DNA of 64,000 nucleotides from an uncultured Gammaproteobacteria bacterium (lineage in GTDB: Bacteria; Pseudomonadota; Gammaproteobacteria; Enterobacterales; Succinivibrionaceae), in contig OMZC01000119.1 in the NCBI GenBank assembly GCA_900315395.1, positions 1 to 64,000 on the forward strand, read 5' to 3'. The translations under genes and the position numbers were made by a program. This document shows, one piece after another, positions 1-11,421 of the stretch (position 1 is the first letter of the stretch; each line of letters opens with the position of its first letter). The notes under the pieces were generated by a model, which saw nothing but the letters and a program-made list of their open reading frames with translations, ran no database searches and was not told where the DNA came from.

Positions 1-189
1 TCTCTATGAGTTTTGAAAAACTAGTATAGTTAGGTAGTATCTTTGTAAATTTCATATCACAGTCCTAAAAAGATCATATTTATCTTAGTATATCATCTAT
101 TATACTATTAACTCTATGTGCAATAAGAAAATTATTGTACACGCTAAATCGTCAATAAATTTCAATAGCAAGACTTATAAATATATTAG

Positions 190-1335
190 CTACATCATAC
201 GTTCGTTGTTAACATATACTTCTGAGTCAACAATCTTAATGTCAGAGCTGTACTCTTTATCCTTTTTAACAAAAAACATAGTCTCACCTGGATCTTCATC
301 TGTTGTAACTTTGATATTTCCATTTACAACAGGAACAGCTTCATCTTCAGATGCTTTAAAATCCAGTTTTCCTGAAGCTTTAATAGGTAGCTTCTTTTTT
401 TCATACAGACCGATTGCAGAACCTAACTTGTCATCGATCACGCCTTCAAACTTATCGATATCGATGCCTTTTATGTTAGGAATTGAATTTGGAAGACCTG
501 TTACTGCACCTGTATAGAGACTGCTCAAAGCATCTGCTGTAATGCCTTTTACTGTAATTGCTGCATCATAATCCTTTATATAATCAAGATTATCGCCTTT
601 AGCTTTAAACTTAAGATCAAAGGTACCATCATCTTTTTGATTCTTAGCCTCTAATGTAGCTTTCAAACTATCAGATTTAAAGCCGATGGTCTTCACGCCT
701 TTTGTTGATAACTCCATTTCATCAAATTTCTTTAAGGCTCCGATGCCTGTAAATTTGGTCTTGTACTTTAATGAATCAACTTTTCCTAATAAGACCAAAT
801 TGATGCTGTTAAATTCTGAGGATAAATCCACATTTTCATCTTTATCAATTTCCATCTTTATATCAGCTGAAATTGGATTTATTGCCCTGTCAAGATATCT
901 GCCATCAAGCTTTAATTTTAAGGTTGCACTTTGACTTAAAGCGCTTACATTAAGTTTGGCCGAACTCTTTAAAGTATTTCCATCTAAGGCCAATATCTTT
1001 TGTCGTGCTAAATAATTGTTGACATCTTTAGTATCAAAAGAGATTTCTGCGTTTAAAAAGCCATGCTCAATTTTTACAGGAATTGCAAAGTTAACATATG
1101 GTGGATATGAAAGTGTAAGTGTGCCTTTTTGAGAAAAGAAACCTTTATCCTCAGCATTAAAATGAGCAACTGAAGCAATAGCATCAGTTCCATTCTCTCC
1201 TTGAGATGAAATATCGTTAATCTTTTCAATCTCATTATCAACAGCTGATTTTGTAAAATAAACACCACCAGCATATACAGCTACTGCTACAGCTATCGCA
1301 CATGAACTTAAAATACCAATTGTTTTCTTTTTCAT
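190..1335 (-). CDS. DUF945 (YdgA-like) exported protein
   Basis: The 381-residue protein has a Lys-rich start and one hydrophobic segment at about residues 6-27, fitting a signal anchor or uncleaved signal peptide with the rest in the periplasm. The body is a beta-rich, Lys/Asp/Ser-rich repeat-like sequence of the DUF945 family, typified by E. coli YdgA. YdgA is about 500 residues, so this is a short member. The molecular function of the family is unknown. The gene is transcribed alone and ends about 190 bases from the window edge. The family call rests on overall pattern and not on a diagnostic motif. Confidence 0.7.
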   Translation of the reverse strand: MKKKTIGILSSCAIAVAVAVYAGGVYFTKSAVDNEIEKINDISSQGENGTDAIASVAHFNAEDKGFFSQKGTLTLSYPPYVNFAIPVKIEHGFLNAEISFDTKDVNNYLARQKILALDGNTLKSSAKLNVSALSQSATLKLKLDGRYLDRAINPISADIKMEIDKDENVDLSSEFNSINLVLLGKVDSLKYKTKFTGIGALKKFDEMELSTKGVKTIGFKSDSLKATLEAKNQKDDGTFDLKFKAKGDNLDYIKDYDAAITVKGITADALSSLYTGAVTGLPNSIPNIKGIDIDKFEGVIDDKLGSAIGLYEKKKLPIKASGKLDFKASEDEAVPVVNGNIKVTTDEDPGETMFFVKKDKEYSSDIKIVDSEVYVNNERMM

Positions 1336-1520
1336 GACTAAATTCCTTTAAAAGTAACTTCATTCAAGGTATCACAAATGAATAAGAAAAACGCATGACT
1401 TGATCAAAAAGTTATTCGTACATGTGCTTTTTAGAGCTCTTTCACATAGCCATTAAGTATCTACTCAAATAAGGAACGCCAAATACAGTCAAAAATTCAT
1501 TTTCTCGCGATTCATTACAA

Positions 1521-1548
1521 ATAAAAACGCCAGGAACAAGTCCTGGCG
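1521..1548 (-). terminator. Intrinsic terminator of enolase gene
   Basis: An 8-bp perfect stem (1528-1535 with 1541-1548, 5-nt loop) is followed on the minus strand by a T-rich run (1527-1521). It lies about 30 bases after the enolase stop codon. Confidence 0.85.
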
Positions 1549-1578
1549 CCAAATCTTCAATCAAAAAGGATCTTTATC

Positions 1579-2889
<1,311 letters not shown>

Positions 2890-3099
2890 TTAGCAAAAAA
2901 ATCTTAATAACGAACACAAAATCATTGTACAGATATAGTTAGTTATATGCAACCTGAATTAGCATTAACTAATAATTTTTATTAAAAACTTAGCTTAGTC
3001 TGATAATTAACTTTTATAAATTGCTAGAGCGTGAACTCTTTAGCAAGCAAAGAGCACTTTGTCTTTAAGAGTGTAAAGTTAGTTTGGGTAGTATTTTTT

Positions 3100-3160
3100 C
3101 TGAATGGAAGTAGTCAGAATAGAGGTAGTCTGAATAGGGGTAATCTGAATGGAGTGTAAT
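3100..3160. repeat. Four-copy 15-16 bp tandem repeat
   Basis: Four imperfect consecutive units of the form CTGAATgGaaGTAgT at 3100-3114, 3115-3129, 3130-3144 and 3145-3160. It is noncoding and its function is unknown. The copy number may vary between strains. Confidence 0.7.
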
Positions 3161-3208
3161 TTAAATGTATTTTGCAGGTAGCTTAAGATTTAGCTAAAAG
3201 TTTATGAC

Positions 3209-3250
3209 TTAAACTAAATGTAGAGAAGCTAGCCTCTCTACTTTAGTTTA
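3209..3250. terminator. Long hairpin downstream of the RNase AM operon
   Basis: A near-perfect inverted repeat of about 20 bp per arm (TTAAACTAAA at the outer ends, AGAGAAG/CTCTCT inner) with a very short loop. It lies about 80 bases after the stop of the minus-strand operon. It lacks a good T tract on either side, so it may be a weak bidirectional terminator, an mRNA-stabilising hairpin or another palindromic element. Confidence 0.45.
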
Positions 3251-3326
3251 AAACGAATAACTTGTTTGTATGCCTTGTCTGAACCACCGTTTTTATGACT
3301 TTAAGTAAGGTCAATTTGTTTTTGGC

Positions 3327-4193
3327 TTAGTTTTTAGGAAAATTATAAGGCTCAGCTTGAGGTGTCTGCCAAACTTTCTTCAAATCATCAGGTATAGACA
3401 AATTCAGACCTAACTCTCTGTAAGGTCCAATATTATGGAAATCAGACCCTAATGAAGCTAAGAAATCATATTTTCTGCATAGTTCACACAGGTACTCATG
3501 ATCAGCAGGCTTCTGCTGAGATGAAGCGACCTCAATGCCTAAACCTCCACAATCTTTAAAGTATTCCATTAACGCTCTTAATTTAGTGTTAGTAAGTGAA
3601 TAACGTTTAGGATGAGCTAAAACAGGAATGCCACCTGACTTTAAGATAGCATCAACAGCTACACTAATATCAGGCCAATTGGTCTTTACATAGCAGCATT
3701 TACCTTTCTTAAGGTAATACTCAAAAGCATCTTCATTAGTCTGTGCTCTGCCCATCTCTACGATATAACGAGCATAGTTGCCACGAGTAATTGAAGCACC
3801 CTCACCGGCTCTTTTTACGCATTCATTATATGAATCAGTGAAGCCTTGCTTATCTAATTTTGCACCAATTTCTTGAGCTCTTTGAATACGTAAGACTCTT
3901 TGACCTTTTAGATATTCTTGAAGTACAGGTGCATCTTTATCAATAAATAATGCTGCCACATGAATTTGCTCATTATTCCATGTTGTTGAGAGCTCTGCAC
4001 CAGGAATTAACTCTAATTTTCCTTCAGCTTCTTTTTTAGCTCTATCTATACCTAAAACACAATCATGATCAGTTAAAGCTAAATGTGTAAGACCACGACT
4101 AATTGCTCTTTGAACTAAAGCTTCTGGGGTAAAAGCACCATCTGATGCGGTTGAATGTGAATGTAAATCAATTTTTGAAAAAATGGCTGGCAT
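3327..4193 (-). CDS. rnm: RNase AM (PHP-domain 5'-3' exoribonuclease, YciV type)
   Basis: The 288-residue PHP-superfamily protein matches E. coli YciV/RNase AM (about 290 aa), which trims 5' ends of rRNAs and degrades short oligonucleotides. Metal-binding PHP motifs are visible in order: DLHSHST near residue 10, LTDHD near 42, a central Glu in PGAELS, AHPKRY near 195 and GSDFHN near 250. The start follows AACGGAGAATAAA, a good ribosome-binding site inside the end of uup. It is separated from uup by one base and belongs to the rlmKL-uup-rnm transcription unit. Confidence 0.88.
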   Translation of the reverse strand: MPAIFSKIDLHSHSTASDGAFTPEALVQRAISRGLTHLALTDHDCVLGIDRAKKEAEGKLELIPGAELSTTWNNEQIHVAALFIDKDAPVLQEYLKGQRVLRIQRAQEIGAKLDKQGFTDSYNECVKRAGEGASITRGNYARYIVEMGRAQTNEDAFEYYLKKGKCCYVKTNWPDISVAVDAILKSGGIPVLAHPKRYSLTNTKLRALMEYFKDCGGLGIEVASSQQKPADHEYLCELCRKYDFLASLGSDFHNIGPYRELGLNLSIPDDLKKVWQTPQAEPYNFPKN

Positions 4194-4194
4194 T

Positions 4195-6108
4195 TTATTC
4201 TCCGTTTATCAATTCCAATTCTTCCCAACGAGCATAGAGCTTATCTAACTCAGCTTGCGCCTGATTTCTTTTATTGGTAACTTCAATAGACTTTTCAGGG
4301 CCGTCAGCAAATAAGGCTGGATCAGACAATTGCTCATCTAATAAAGCAATTTCCGATTCTAACTTTTCAACCTTATCAGGAAGCTCATTTAGCTCATGCT
4401 TTTGGGTAAAAGTAAGACCTTTTTTCTTCTTGGAATTGTTAACCTTTTCTGTTCCAGATTTAGATAACTGTTCAGACTTTTTAATATCTTTTTGGTTATT
4501 GTCCTTAGCTTGGCTTGTAGACAGATCTGCATTTTTAGAAATTCGCTCATAATAAGCTAACACATCAGACCAACCACCAATTACAGATTCAATATGACCT
4601 TTGCCATCAAAGACCCAAGTCTCAGTTGCAACTTTATCAATAAAAGCTCTGTCATGGCTGATAATGATAACTGTACCGTTATAGCTCGATACTAGATCTT
4701 CTAATAAATCTAAAGTTTCTAAATCAAGATCATTAGTAGGCTCATCCATGATTAGAACATTTGAGCTTTTAGCAAAAAGACGAGCTAATAACAGTCTGTT
4801 CTTCTCACCACCTGAAAGTACCTTAACAGGAGAACGAGCTCTTCTGCCTGAGAATAAGAAATTAGCTAAATATGAGATAACATGTTTATTCTTGCCGTTA
4901 ATGCAAACCTCAGTATGACCGTCAGCTACGTTATCTGCTACAGACTTTTCAAGATCAAGACCTTCATGGTACTGATCAAAATACTGTATTTCGACATTAA
5001 CACCAGTTCTTACTTTGCCTGATGTAGGCTTAATCTGACCTAATAGAGCTTTAATTAAAGTAGTTTTACCGGCAGCATTTGGTCCTGTAATACCAATTCT
5101 GTCACCACGCATCACAGTTGCACTAAAGTCTTTAATAACAGCCTTTTCTCCAAAAGAGATATTCAGATCTTTAATTTCAAAGACTAAATTGCCACTTCTT
5201 TGCGCAGAGTTTGCCTCCATAATGACGTTGCCCATACGGTCGCGTCGATTTGCTCTTATCTTTCTGCGCTCTTCAAGATCTTTTACTCTACCTTCGTTAC
5301 GAGCAAGACGAGCTTTAACGCCACGTCTAATCCAAGCTTCTTCCTGAGCTAAGATCTTGTCAAACTCAGCATTAGCAAGCTCTTCTTTACGTAATCTTTC
5401 ATCACGAAGTTCAATGTAGCGGTTAAATGATCCTGGATAAGAATAGAGTTTACCTCTGTCTAACTCGACGATCCTTGTTGCACAGTTATTAGCAAAGAAT
5501 CTGTCATGAGTTACAAATACTAAGGTACCATTAAAGGCTTTTAGCTCCTGCTCAAACCATGAAATAGATTCGATATCCAAATGGTTAGTAGGCTCATCTA
5601 AGAGTAATAACTGAGGTTCTGATGCTAAAGCAGCTGCTAGTGCAACCTTACGGCGATTGCCTCCTGAAAGTGACTTTAATTCTAATTCAGGAGCTAAACC
5701 GATCCTGTTTAAGATCTTACGGACAACAGCATCTTTTACCCAACCGTCATGAGATTCAATAAAAGCAGACAGTTCTAACTGCTCATGAGGATCATCTGTG
5801 ATGGAGAATTTAGATAAAGCTTCACCTACTACAGGTACACCACTTGCTGCAAGTGAGTAAGCTGTACCATGTTCATAGGCAGGAGGATCCTGACATAAAG
5901 TTGCAATCTTAAGACCTGATTGAATAATAATTCTGCCAGAATCTAACTCTCTTTTACCCTGAATTAAACTTAACAGAGTTGACTTGCCGGTACCATTACG
6001 ACCTACAAGACAAATTCTTTCATTCTCTTCAATTGAAAGATTTGCCCCTTCTAAAAGTTTGTCAGCTCCGTTATTTAAATAAGCATCAATAATGGATACA
6101 AGACTCAT
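4195..6108 (-). CDS. uup: ABC-F ATPase Uup
   Basis: Soluble duplicated ABC ATPase of the ABC-F family acting on DNA or ribosomes. Domain 1 shows Walker A GRNGTGKST (residues 36-44), signature LSGGNRRKVAL and Walker B LLLLDEPTNHLD. Domain 2 shows GPNAAGKTT, LSGGEKNRLLLARL and VLIMDEPTNDLD. A charged linker (KDNNQKDIKKSEQL) leads to the C-terminal coiled-coil domain typical of Uup (TFTQKHELNELPDKVEKLE). The 637 residues equal the E. coli length. Its ATG overlaps the rlmKL stop by one base (TAATG), implying translational coupling. Confidence 0.95.
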   Translation of the reverse strand: MSLVSIIDAYLNNGADKLLEGANLSIEENERICLVGRNGTGKSTLLSLIQGKRELDSGRIIIQSGLKIATLCQDPPAYEHGTAYSLAASGVPVVGEALSKFSITDDPHEQLELSAFIESHDGWVKDAVVRKILNRIGLAPELELKSLSGGNRRKVALAAALASEPQLLLLDEPTNHLDIESISWFEQELKAFNGTLVFVTHDRFFANNCATRIVELDRGKLYSYPGSFNRYIELRDERLRKEELANAEFDKILAQEEAWIRRGVKARLARNEGRVKDLEERRKIRANRRDRMGNVIMEANSAQRSGNLVFEIKDLNISFGEKAVIKDFSATVMRGDRIGITGPNAAGKTTLIKALLGQIKPTSGKVRTGVNVEIQYFDQYHEGLDLEKSVADNVADGHTEVCINGKNKHVISYLANFLFSGRRARSPVKVLSGGEKNRLLLARLFAKSSNVLIMDEPTNDLDLETLDLLEDLVSSYNGTVIIISHDRAFIDKVATETWVFDGKGHIESVIGGWSDVLAYYERISKNADLSTSQAKDNNQKDIKKSEQLSKSGTEKVNNSKKKKGLTFTQKHELNELPDKVEKLESEIALLDEQLSDPALFADGPEKSIEVTNKRNQAQAELDKLYARWEELELINGE

Positions 6109-8756
6109 TACAAATCCTTAATTCCATCAGGTCCAAACACACGTGGCTTATGAGAAGGTGCTCTAGTTTTACCTTTAGAAAAACCATCCTTACCCTTAGA
6201 ATATGACGATTTACCTCTTTGGTAACCATTATCACGTGAGCGTCTTTCATTAAATGATGAATTCTCATCATCACGTCTAAATGGTTTGTGAGCAAATTCA
6301 CCGGGACGCTTAGTAAATTTATCCTGTTTCTCGTGTCTGTAAGTTGAGTGACTCTCTTTAGCTTCACCCCAAACTTTATTTACACCAGTAGCACTTACAC
6401 CAGTATTAGCTCCATATGCTCTACTCTCAGAGCCATTTGCAGAGCGTGCTGAGTAAGATCTTGAATTTCTATAAGAGCCTTTGTCAGAATTTCTATCCTG
6501 AGAATAATGATTAGACTCAGAGTACTCATGGTAAGTATTTTCTTTTACATCCAAAGCTCTCTGCCACTTAGGAGCAGCTTTTAATGTTGTCATAGGCTCA
6601 GGTGTTTTAACCATGTTAGCCTTGTTAAATTTCAAACGGTAACAGGTATGAATTTTTTTATCTCGAGCAAAATCTCGAGGTAAGGTGGCCTCAGAGATAT
6701 TCTCAATTTCAAAGCCATAATCTTTGATAGACTCATCGATTGTAAAGCCTCTGAAGTTTGTGCAGAAGATAACTTCACCACCATCCTTTAGATGTCTTGT
6801 CAGATTTGAAAGTAATGCTACCTGATCGCGCTTTACATCAAAGCTTGTTTCCATACGTTTTGAGTTTGAGAAAGTTGGAGGATCAATATAAATAAGATCA
6901 AATTCTAATCCCTGATCTTGAGATAACCAGGAGAGGCAGTCTGCCTGAATGAATTGTGCCTTATCTGTAGCTAAATGGTTTAGCTTAAAATTCTCCATAC
7001 CCCATTCAAGGTAAGTTCTGCTCATATCAACTGATACAGTAGATTTTGCACCACCTAAAGCTGCAGCAACAGAGGCTGAACAGGTATAAGAGAACAGATT
7101 TAAAAAGTCTTTATCTTTTGCTTCTTTTCTAATTAAATCTCTAATGAGACGACCATCTAAGAACAGACCGGTATCTAAATAATCATACAGATTTACTCTG
7201 AATAACGCATTGTTCTCGTTTACTGTCATGAACTCATTTTTAAGTTCTTTAGCTTTTTCGTACTGATTGTCGCCCTTTTGAACTTCACGGCTCTTTAAGA
7301 TAACCTTGTCACCTGTAACGCCTGCAATTTCAACAGTTGCGCTTAACATATCCAATTCATGGCGTTTAGCTACACGAGGATTTACCTTAGCTGGAGCCTT
7401 ATAAGCCTGAATTACATAGTAACCGTCATAATAGTCAATGGCAGCTGAGTATTCAGGAACATCAGCATCATACACACGGTAAGCGTTGGTATTTACATTC
7501 TTTGCCCACTTGCGCATATAGGTTAAGTTCTTCTTTAAGCGGTTAGCAAAGTCCGTTGCAATCTTAATGTTCTGCTCTTCTTTTACGCTTAAATCGTCAG
7601 TCTCGTTAATATCAAAGACTCTTAACTGACATAAAAGCTCACCGTTATAAAGTTTGTAAACTTTATTTGAATGCAGTCTCATGCATGAGAGCAATTCTGG
7701 AGATGATGAGATAACAGCAACTCTTGCGCCTTTAAAGTTTTTCTTAAAGCCAGCACCAATCTCGGTATAAAGAGCGATTAACTCATTGAAGTTACCCATT
7801 CTCTTACCGTATGGGGGGTTAGTTACAATGGTAACTTTAAGATCTGAAGTAAATGGGTTATACAGGTTCTGTACAGGACAGTGATAAACTTTTACTAAAT
7901 CCTCAAAACCTGCCTTTGCAGCATTTTCATTAGCAATATCGACAATTCTTTCATCAAGATCGAAGCCTACAATCTCAACTTTTCTCTCAATACACTTTGC
8001 AATACCGTTTTGAGATCTGGTTTTAGCGTCTTCTAAAAGCTCATTCCAGACATCTTTATCAAACTGTTTTAAGTTAAAGAAGCCATAGTGCTCTCTTCTG
8101 ATACCAGGAGCTGTATCAGTAGCCACGCAGGCAGCTTCAAATAATAAAGTACCAGAACCGCACATAGGATCAATGAAGTTATCCCCTGTATAGCCTGCTC
8201 TTTTAATCATGGCAGCTGCTAAATTCTCTTTTAGAGGAGCGGCACCTGTGCCTCGGTGATATTCACGCTTTAGAAGAGCTCGACCTGAGAGATCGATTAA
8301 AATGTTGGCACTGCCCTTTTTATCTAAATGGCAGTTAATTAAAACATCAGGATTTTCTCTATCAACATCAGGTCTTCCACCTAAGGTTGTCTGTAATCTG
8401 TCGCAGATAGCGTCCTTTACTTTTAAAGCACCATACTGAGTGTTTCTGATTTCATCATTGGTACCTGTAAAGGAAACTGCGATGGTATTGCTCTTATCAA
8501 AATACTTTTCCCAAGCTACACCATTAGCACCGATATACAGTTCTGTGTCAGTTTCACAATAGAACTCTGACATCTCAAGTAAAATTCTTGAAGCAAAGCG
8601 AGACCAAAGACATGCTTTCATACCAAAAGCAAAATCGCCTTTAAAAGAAACACCTGCTACAGTTTCTTTAGCGTTTTGTGCTCCAAGATCATTTAATTCG
8701 TTTAATAAAAGAGTTTCTAAACCTTTAGGACAGGTTGCAAAGAATGATAATGCCAT
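6108..8756 (-). CDS. rlmL: Bifunctional 23S rRNA methyltransferase RlmKL with long basic tail
   Basis: Makes m2G2445 (N-terminal RlmL half) and m7G2069 (C-terminal RlmK half) in 23S rRNA. The order is THUMP region (about residues 50-160), RlmL Rossmann domain with catalytic TNPPYGKRMG (about 310-320), then the RlmK domain with NLFSYTC and DPPTFSNSKRM. E. coli RlmKL has about 700 residues. This one has 882, and the extra 170 or so (from about 708) are a low-complexity Ser/Arg/Lys/Tyr/Gly-rich tail, probably disordered and RNA-binding. The fusion itself is a gammaproteobacterial trait. It is the first gene of the operon with uup and rnm. Confidence 0.95.
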   Translation of the reverse strand: MALSFFATCPKGLETLLLNELNDLGAQNAKETVAGVSFKGDFAFGMKACLWSRFASRILLEMSEFYCETDTELYIGANGVAWEKYFDKSNTIAVSFTGTNDEIRNTQYGALKVKDAICDRLQTTLGGRPDVDRENPDVLINCHLDKKGSANILIDLSGRALLKREYHRGTGAAPLKENLAAAMIKRAGYTGDNFIDPMCGSGTLLFEAACVATDTAPGIRREHYGFFNLKQFDKDVWNELLEDAKTRSQNGIAKCIERKVEIVGFDLDERIVDIANENAAKAGFEDLVKVYHCPVQNLYNPFTSDLKVTIVTNPPYGKRMGNFNELIALYTEIGAGFKKNFKGARVAVISSSPELLSCMRLHSNKVYKLYNGELLCQLRVFDINETDDLSVKEEQNIKIATDFANRLKKNLTYMRKWAKNVNTNAYRVYDADVPEYSAAIDYYDGYYVIQAYKAPAKVNPRVAKRHELDMLSATVEIAGVTGDKVILKSREVQKGDNQYEKAKELKNEFMTVNENNALFRVNLYDYLDTGLFLDGRLIRDLIRKEAKDKDFLNLFSYTCSASVAAALGGAKSTVSVDMSRTYLEWGMENFKLNHLATDKAQFIQADCLSWLSQDQGLEFDLIYIDPPTFSNSKRMETSFDVKRDQVALLSNLTRHLKDGGEVIFCTNFRGFTIDESIKDYGFEIENISEATLPRDFARDKKIHTCYRLKFNKANMVKTPEPMTTLKAAPKWQRALDVKENTYHEYSESNHYSQDRNSDKGSYRNSRSYSARSANGSESRAYGANTGVSATGVNKVWGEAKESHSTYRHEKQDKFTKRPGEFAHKPFRRDDENSSFNERRSRDNGYQRGKSSYSKGKDGFSKGKTRAPSHKPRVFGPDGIKDL

Positions 8757-8847
8757 GAATTTTAAGCTCCAAATTTATGGCATCATTATACTTTATAGCG
8801 CTTATACTTTAAACGCTTTAAACATGCTGATCTTAGAATAAATTTAT

Positions 8848-9978
8848 CTAAAAGAAATGTGGGAAAACAAAGTGTAAAGTTACTAATACTAGCAAAAATC
8901 CAATGTTGTATTTAGTAAATTTCTTCATGTAGTAAAGAGGATTGGCGTCATTAGTTTTAATGTAGAACTTAAAGGTGATCAAACTTGCCATAGAAGCAAT
9001 GATAGTACCTAAGCCACCTACGTTCACACCGATTAAGAGCATATCAGAGTCTTTAACAAAATTAGATAACATTACTGTTGCAGGAACGTTTGACACGATT
9101 TGAGAGAGAGTCACAGAGATAAAATACTCATACTTATCAACAAAGGTCTCTGCAAAGTTGTTGACAGTTGGCATCTGACAAACATTGTTTACAAAGATAA
9201 ACAAGAATACAAAAAGCAGTAATAGCTTATAGTCTGCCTGTTTAAACAGAGATCTGTCCATAAATAAAATTGCAATAAGAACCATGATGGCCATTACATA
9301 AACATCTAACACTCTTAGCACACTTAAAAGACAGAGCACAAACAGAACAGAGGTTATGGCACATTTTTTAGAGTTAATTGTAAGTGTAAGGTTACTCTCA
9401 TACTTCAAAGGCTTGGTATCAATAAAGTGTGTGGTTAAAAACAACAGCACAAATGACACTAGGATTATAGGAATTGTGACTTTTACAAATGAGAGTAAGT
9501 CATAGTTAAAGACTGTATAGATAAACAGGTTTTGAGGATTGCCAATAGGTGTAAGAGTTGAACCTACGTTTGCAGCGATTGTCTGCAAAGATAGAACCTT
9601 AATCAAAAGATCTTGCCTGTTTACTTTTATAAAAGCAGCAATTGCAATCGGTATAAAGATTATCAATGAAACATCATTAGTAATCAGCATCGAGATGAAA
9701 AAATTGATAAAGATAAACAATCTTGACAGTGATCGTGCATTTTTAGACATCGAGCATAGCTTCATATAAGTCAAAGATAGTACGCCTAACTTTTTAAATG
9801 AAGCTACCACCAGCATTAAACATAAAAGCAATAAGAGGATCTTGATGTTTAAAGCATCAATGGTGCTTTTAAATGAGAATTGAGTAAAAAACGAGGTTAC
9901 AAAAGCTAAAATGGCTGCTGTGTAGAGATCTGGATTTCTTCTAAGATATTGTAAGAGATTAAAGCTAGAGCTATTCAT
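8848..9978 (-). CDS. SLC13/ArsB-type anion permease
   Basis: A 376-residue polytopic membrane protein with about ten hydrophobic segments. The motifs MLITNDVSLIIFIPI and, near the middle, ANVGSTLTPIGNPQNL are typical of the ion-transporter superfamily that includes ArsB, CitM and NhaD-like carriers. A second, symmetry-related SNVPATVMLSNF and GGLGTIIASM occur toward the C-terminus. The substrate cannot be read from sequence; dicarboxylate, arsenite or Na+/H+ are all possible. It is monocistronic on the minus strand. Confidence 0.75.
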   Translation of the reverse strand: MNSSSFNLLQYLRRNPDLYTAAILAFVTSFFTQFSFKSTIDALNIKILLLLLCLMLVVASFKKLGVLSLTYMKLCSMSKNARSLSRLFIFINFFISMLITNDVSLIIFIPIAIAAFIKVNRQDLLIKVLSLQTIAANVGSTLTPIGNPQNLFIYTVFNYDLLSFVKVTIPIILVSFVLLFLTTHFIDTKPLKYESNLTLTINSKKCAITSVLFVLCLLSVLRVLDVYVMAIMVLIAILFMDRSLFKQADYKLLLLFVFLFIFVNNVCQMPTVNNFAETFVDKYEYFISVTLSQIVSNVPATVMLSNFVKDSDMLLIGVNVGGLGTIIASMASLITFKFYIKTNDANPLYYMKKFTKYNIGFLLVLVTLHFVFPHFF

Positions 9979-10379
9979 ACTTTTTCTTTTGGCGGTTCTT
10001 ATAGACTTAAGACCTTATATACTTCTGTAAATCAACGTTTGATGTATTCAGTATTGATGTATTCAAATAAATTCAATCAAGCAGTATATCAAAAGATCAA
10101 GACGCTGATGAAAGTAAGATCCTCAGCAAGAATAATGACAGATTAAAATCGATTAAGACTGGAATTAAGATTGAAGTCTAGATTAAGAGTGTTACCTCTG
10201 GGGAATACTCCCCAGAGACAACTACAGGAATTGCTCCTGTTTCTCTCCTGATATCAGCTCATTGGCCGTTTTAGAAACTCTTAACTTCTTAACGGCACAA
10301 TAAGAGACATCTTTAATAAATTGTTAATTTATTAGCCACAACTATGCATATCTTAAAATGAAAGCGCTTAAAAGCTAAA
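9979..10379. other. Intergenic region with two adjacent hairpins
   Basis: 401 bases without a supported gene. Two strong hairpins stand side by side: a 9-bp stem (10196-10204 with 10209-10217, loop ATAC) and a 6-bp stem (10224-10229 with 10235-10240). The second is followed by TTCTCTCC, so this could be a transcription terminator or a structured leader. The flanks are AT-rich, with repeated GATTAA words around 10140-10190. Confidence 0.5.
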
Positions 10380-11241
10380 TTAGTACTCTCCTTCTTTAAG
10401 CCCAGTAGCCTTATAAATATCTTTAGGAGATATGCCTATGTCTTTTAAATTTTTTGCGATGGATAGTTTTTCTTCGGCTTTTCCTTCAACCTTTCCTTCT
10501 GCTTTTCCGTCATTATGGCCATCGGCATAACTTTTTTCCAATACAGCATTATTGTCCCACATTTTTTTAAACTACCTTGATAAGCAAATTTTTCTTTTTC
10601 AGAGAATTTTGCTATTTCAGCAATTCTAAATAATCTTGTAAACACTTGTTCTTTTAAAGCAAGAGGTTTATTGTTTAAAGCAGAAAGATTTTTTATTGCA
10701 TACATCCATTTATCCTGGATAGTTTCAAGTTCATCTTCATTTTTGGTGAACTTAGGAAGTTCTAAATAATAGTATGCAATGTTGTCGCAGAACTTAGCTT
10801 TTGAACCTTTGTCGTATAAAACGACTTCATGCAGGTATGAATCACTGTCACCATCTAACTCACAGCCAACCAAGGTTATGCTATAGACAGCCTTAATTCT
10901 GTTATCAAAGACTCCTTGTGGAGCTTGATTGCTGATAAAGGAGAGAGAGAGTGGAATAGGCTTCTTGCTTTTATAAAGACAGGCAGTGAATTTTGAATTT
11001 GTACAATAATGTAAGAGTCATCAGATATCTTACAGCAAGTTCCTAAAATCGCATTTTTATCAAAGGGTAAAACACCAAGTTTCTCTAACGAGATATATGA
11101 CAAATCTACAATTTGGTCTTTTAAGTTCAAGAATGAATTTAAAAAGCTAATTAAGAGATCTTTGTTTAGTTCTGTTCCAAACAGTCTTTTAAATCCAAAA
11201 TCCGTATAGGAGCTGACATATTTACCTATTTCTGATGACAT
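10380..11241 (-). pseudogene. Rpn-family PD-(D/E)XK recombination-promoting nuclease, frameshifted twice
   Basis: Three consecutive reading frames together give one Rpn/transposase_31-like protein. 11241-10876 starts MSSEIGKYVSSYTDFGFKRLFGTE, the family's usual N-terminus. The next frame continues GVFDNRIKAVYSITLVGCELDG. The last frame gives the C-terminal EGK-repeat and DIYKATGL tail. Deleting one GA unit from the repeat at 10941-10951 joins frames 1 and 2. Adding one base to the A7 run (T7 on the plus strand, 10562-10568) joins frames 2 and 3. Family members act as DNA endonucleases. The gene is a pseudogene as read, unless the repeats are phase-variable or miscalled. Confidence 0.8.
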
Positions 11242-11365
11242 GATTTTTCCTCTAAATTTGTTTAATTATAGCTAAGCCAAAAGGACTGAAGACACTGTTA
11301 TTAAATCATGAATCGAAACAGAGTGAAATTGAAATTAGCAGAACAATTATGAAATAAGAATGAGA

Positions 11366-11401
11366 AGAAACAAAAAGGGAGCAAATCAATGCCCCCTCTT
11401 T
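11366..11401 (-). terminator. Intrinsic terminator of GGGtGRT operon
   Basis: A 12-bp stem with two G-U pairs (11372-11383 with 11390-11401, 6-nt loop) runs into TTTTTG on the minus strand, about 20 bases past the GGGtGRT stop. Confidence 0.8.
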
Positions 11402-11421
11402 AGATTATTCAGTTAAACAAA

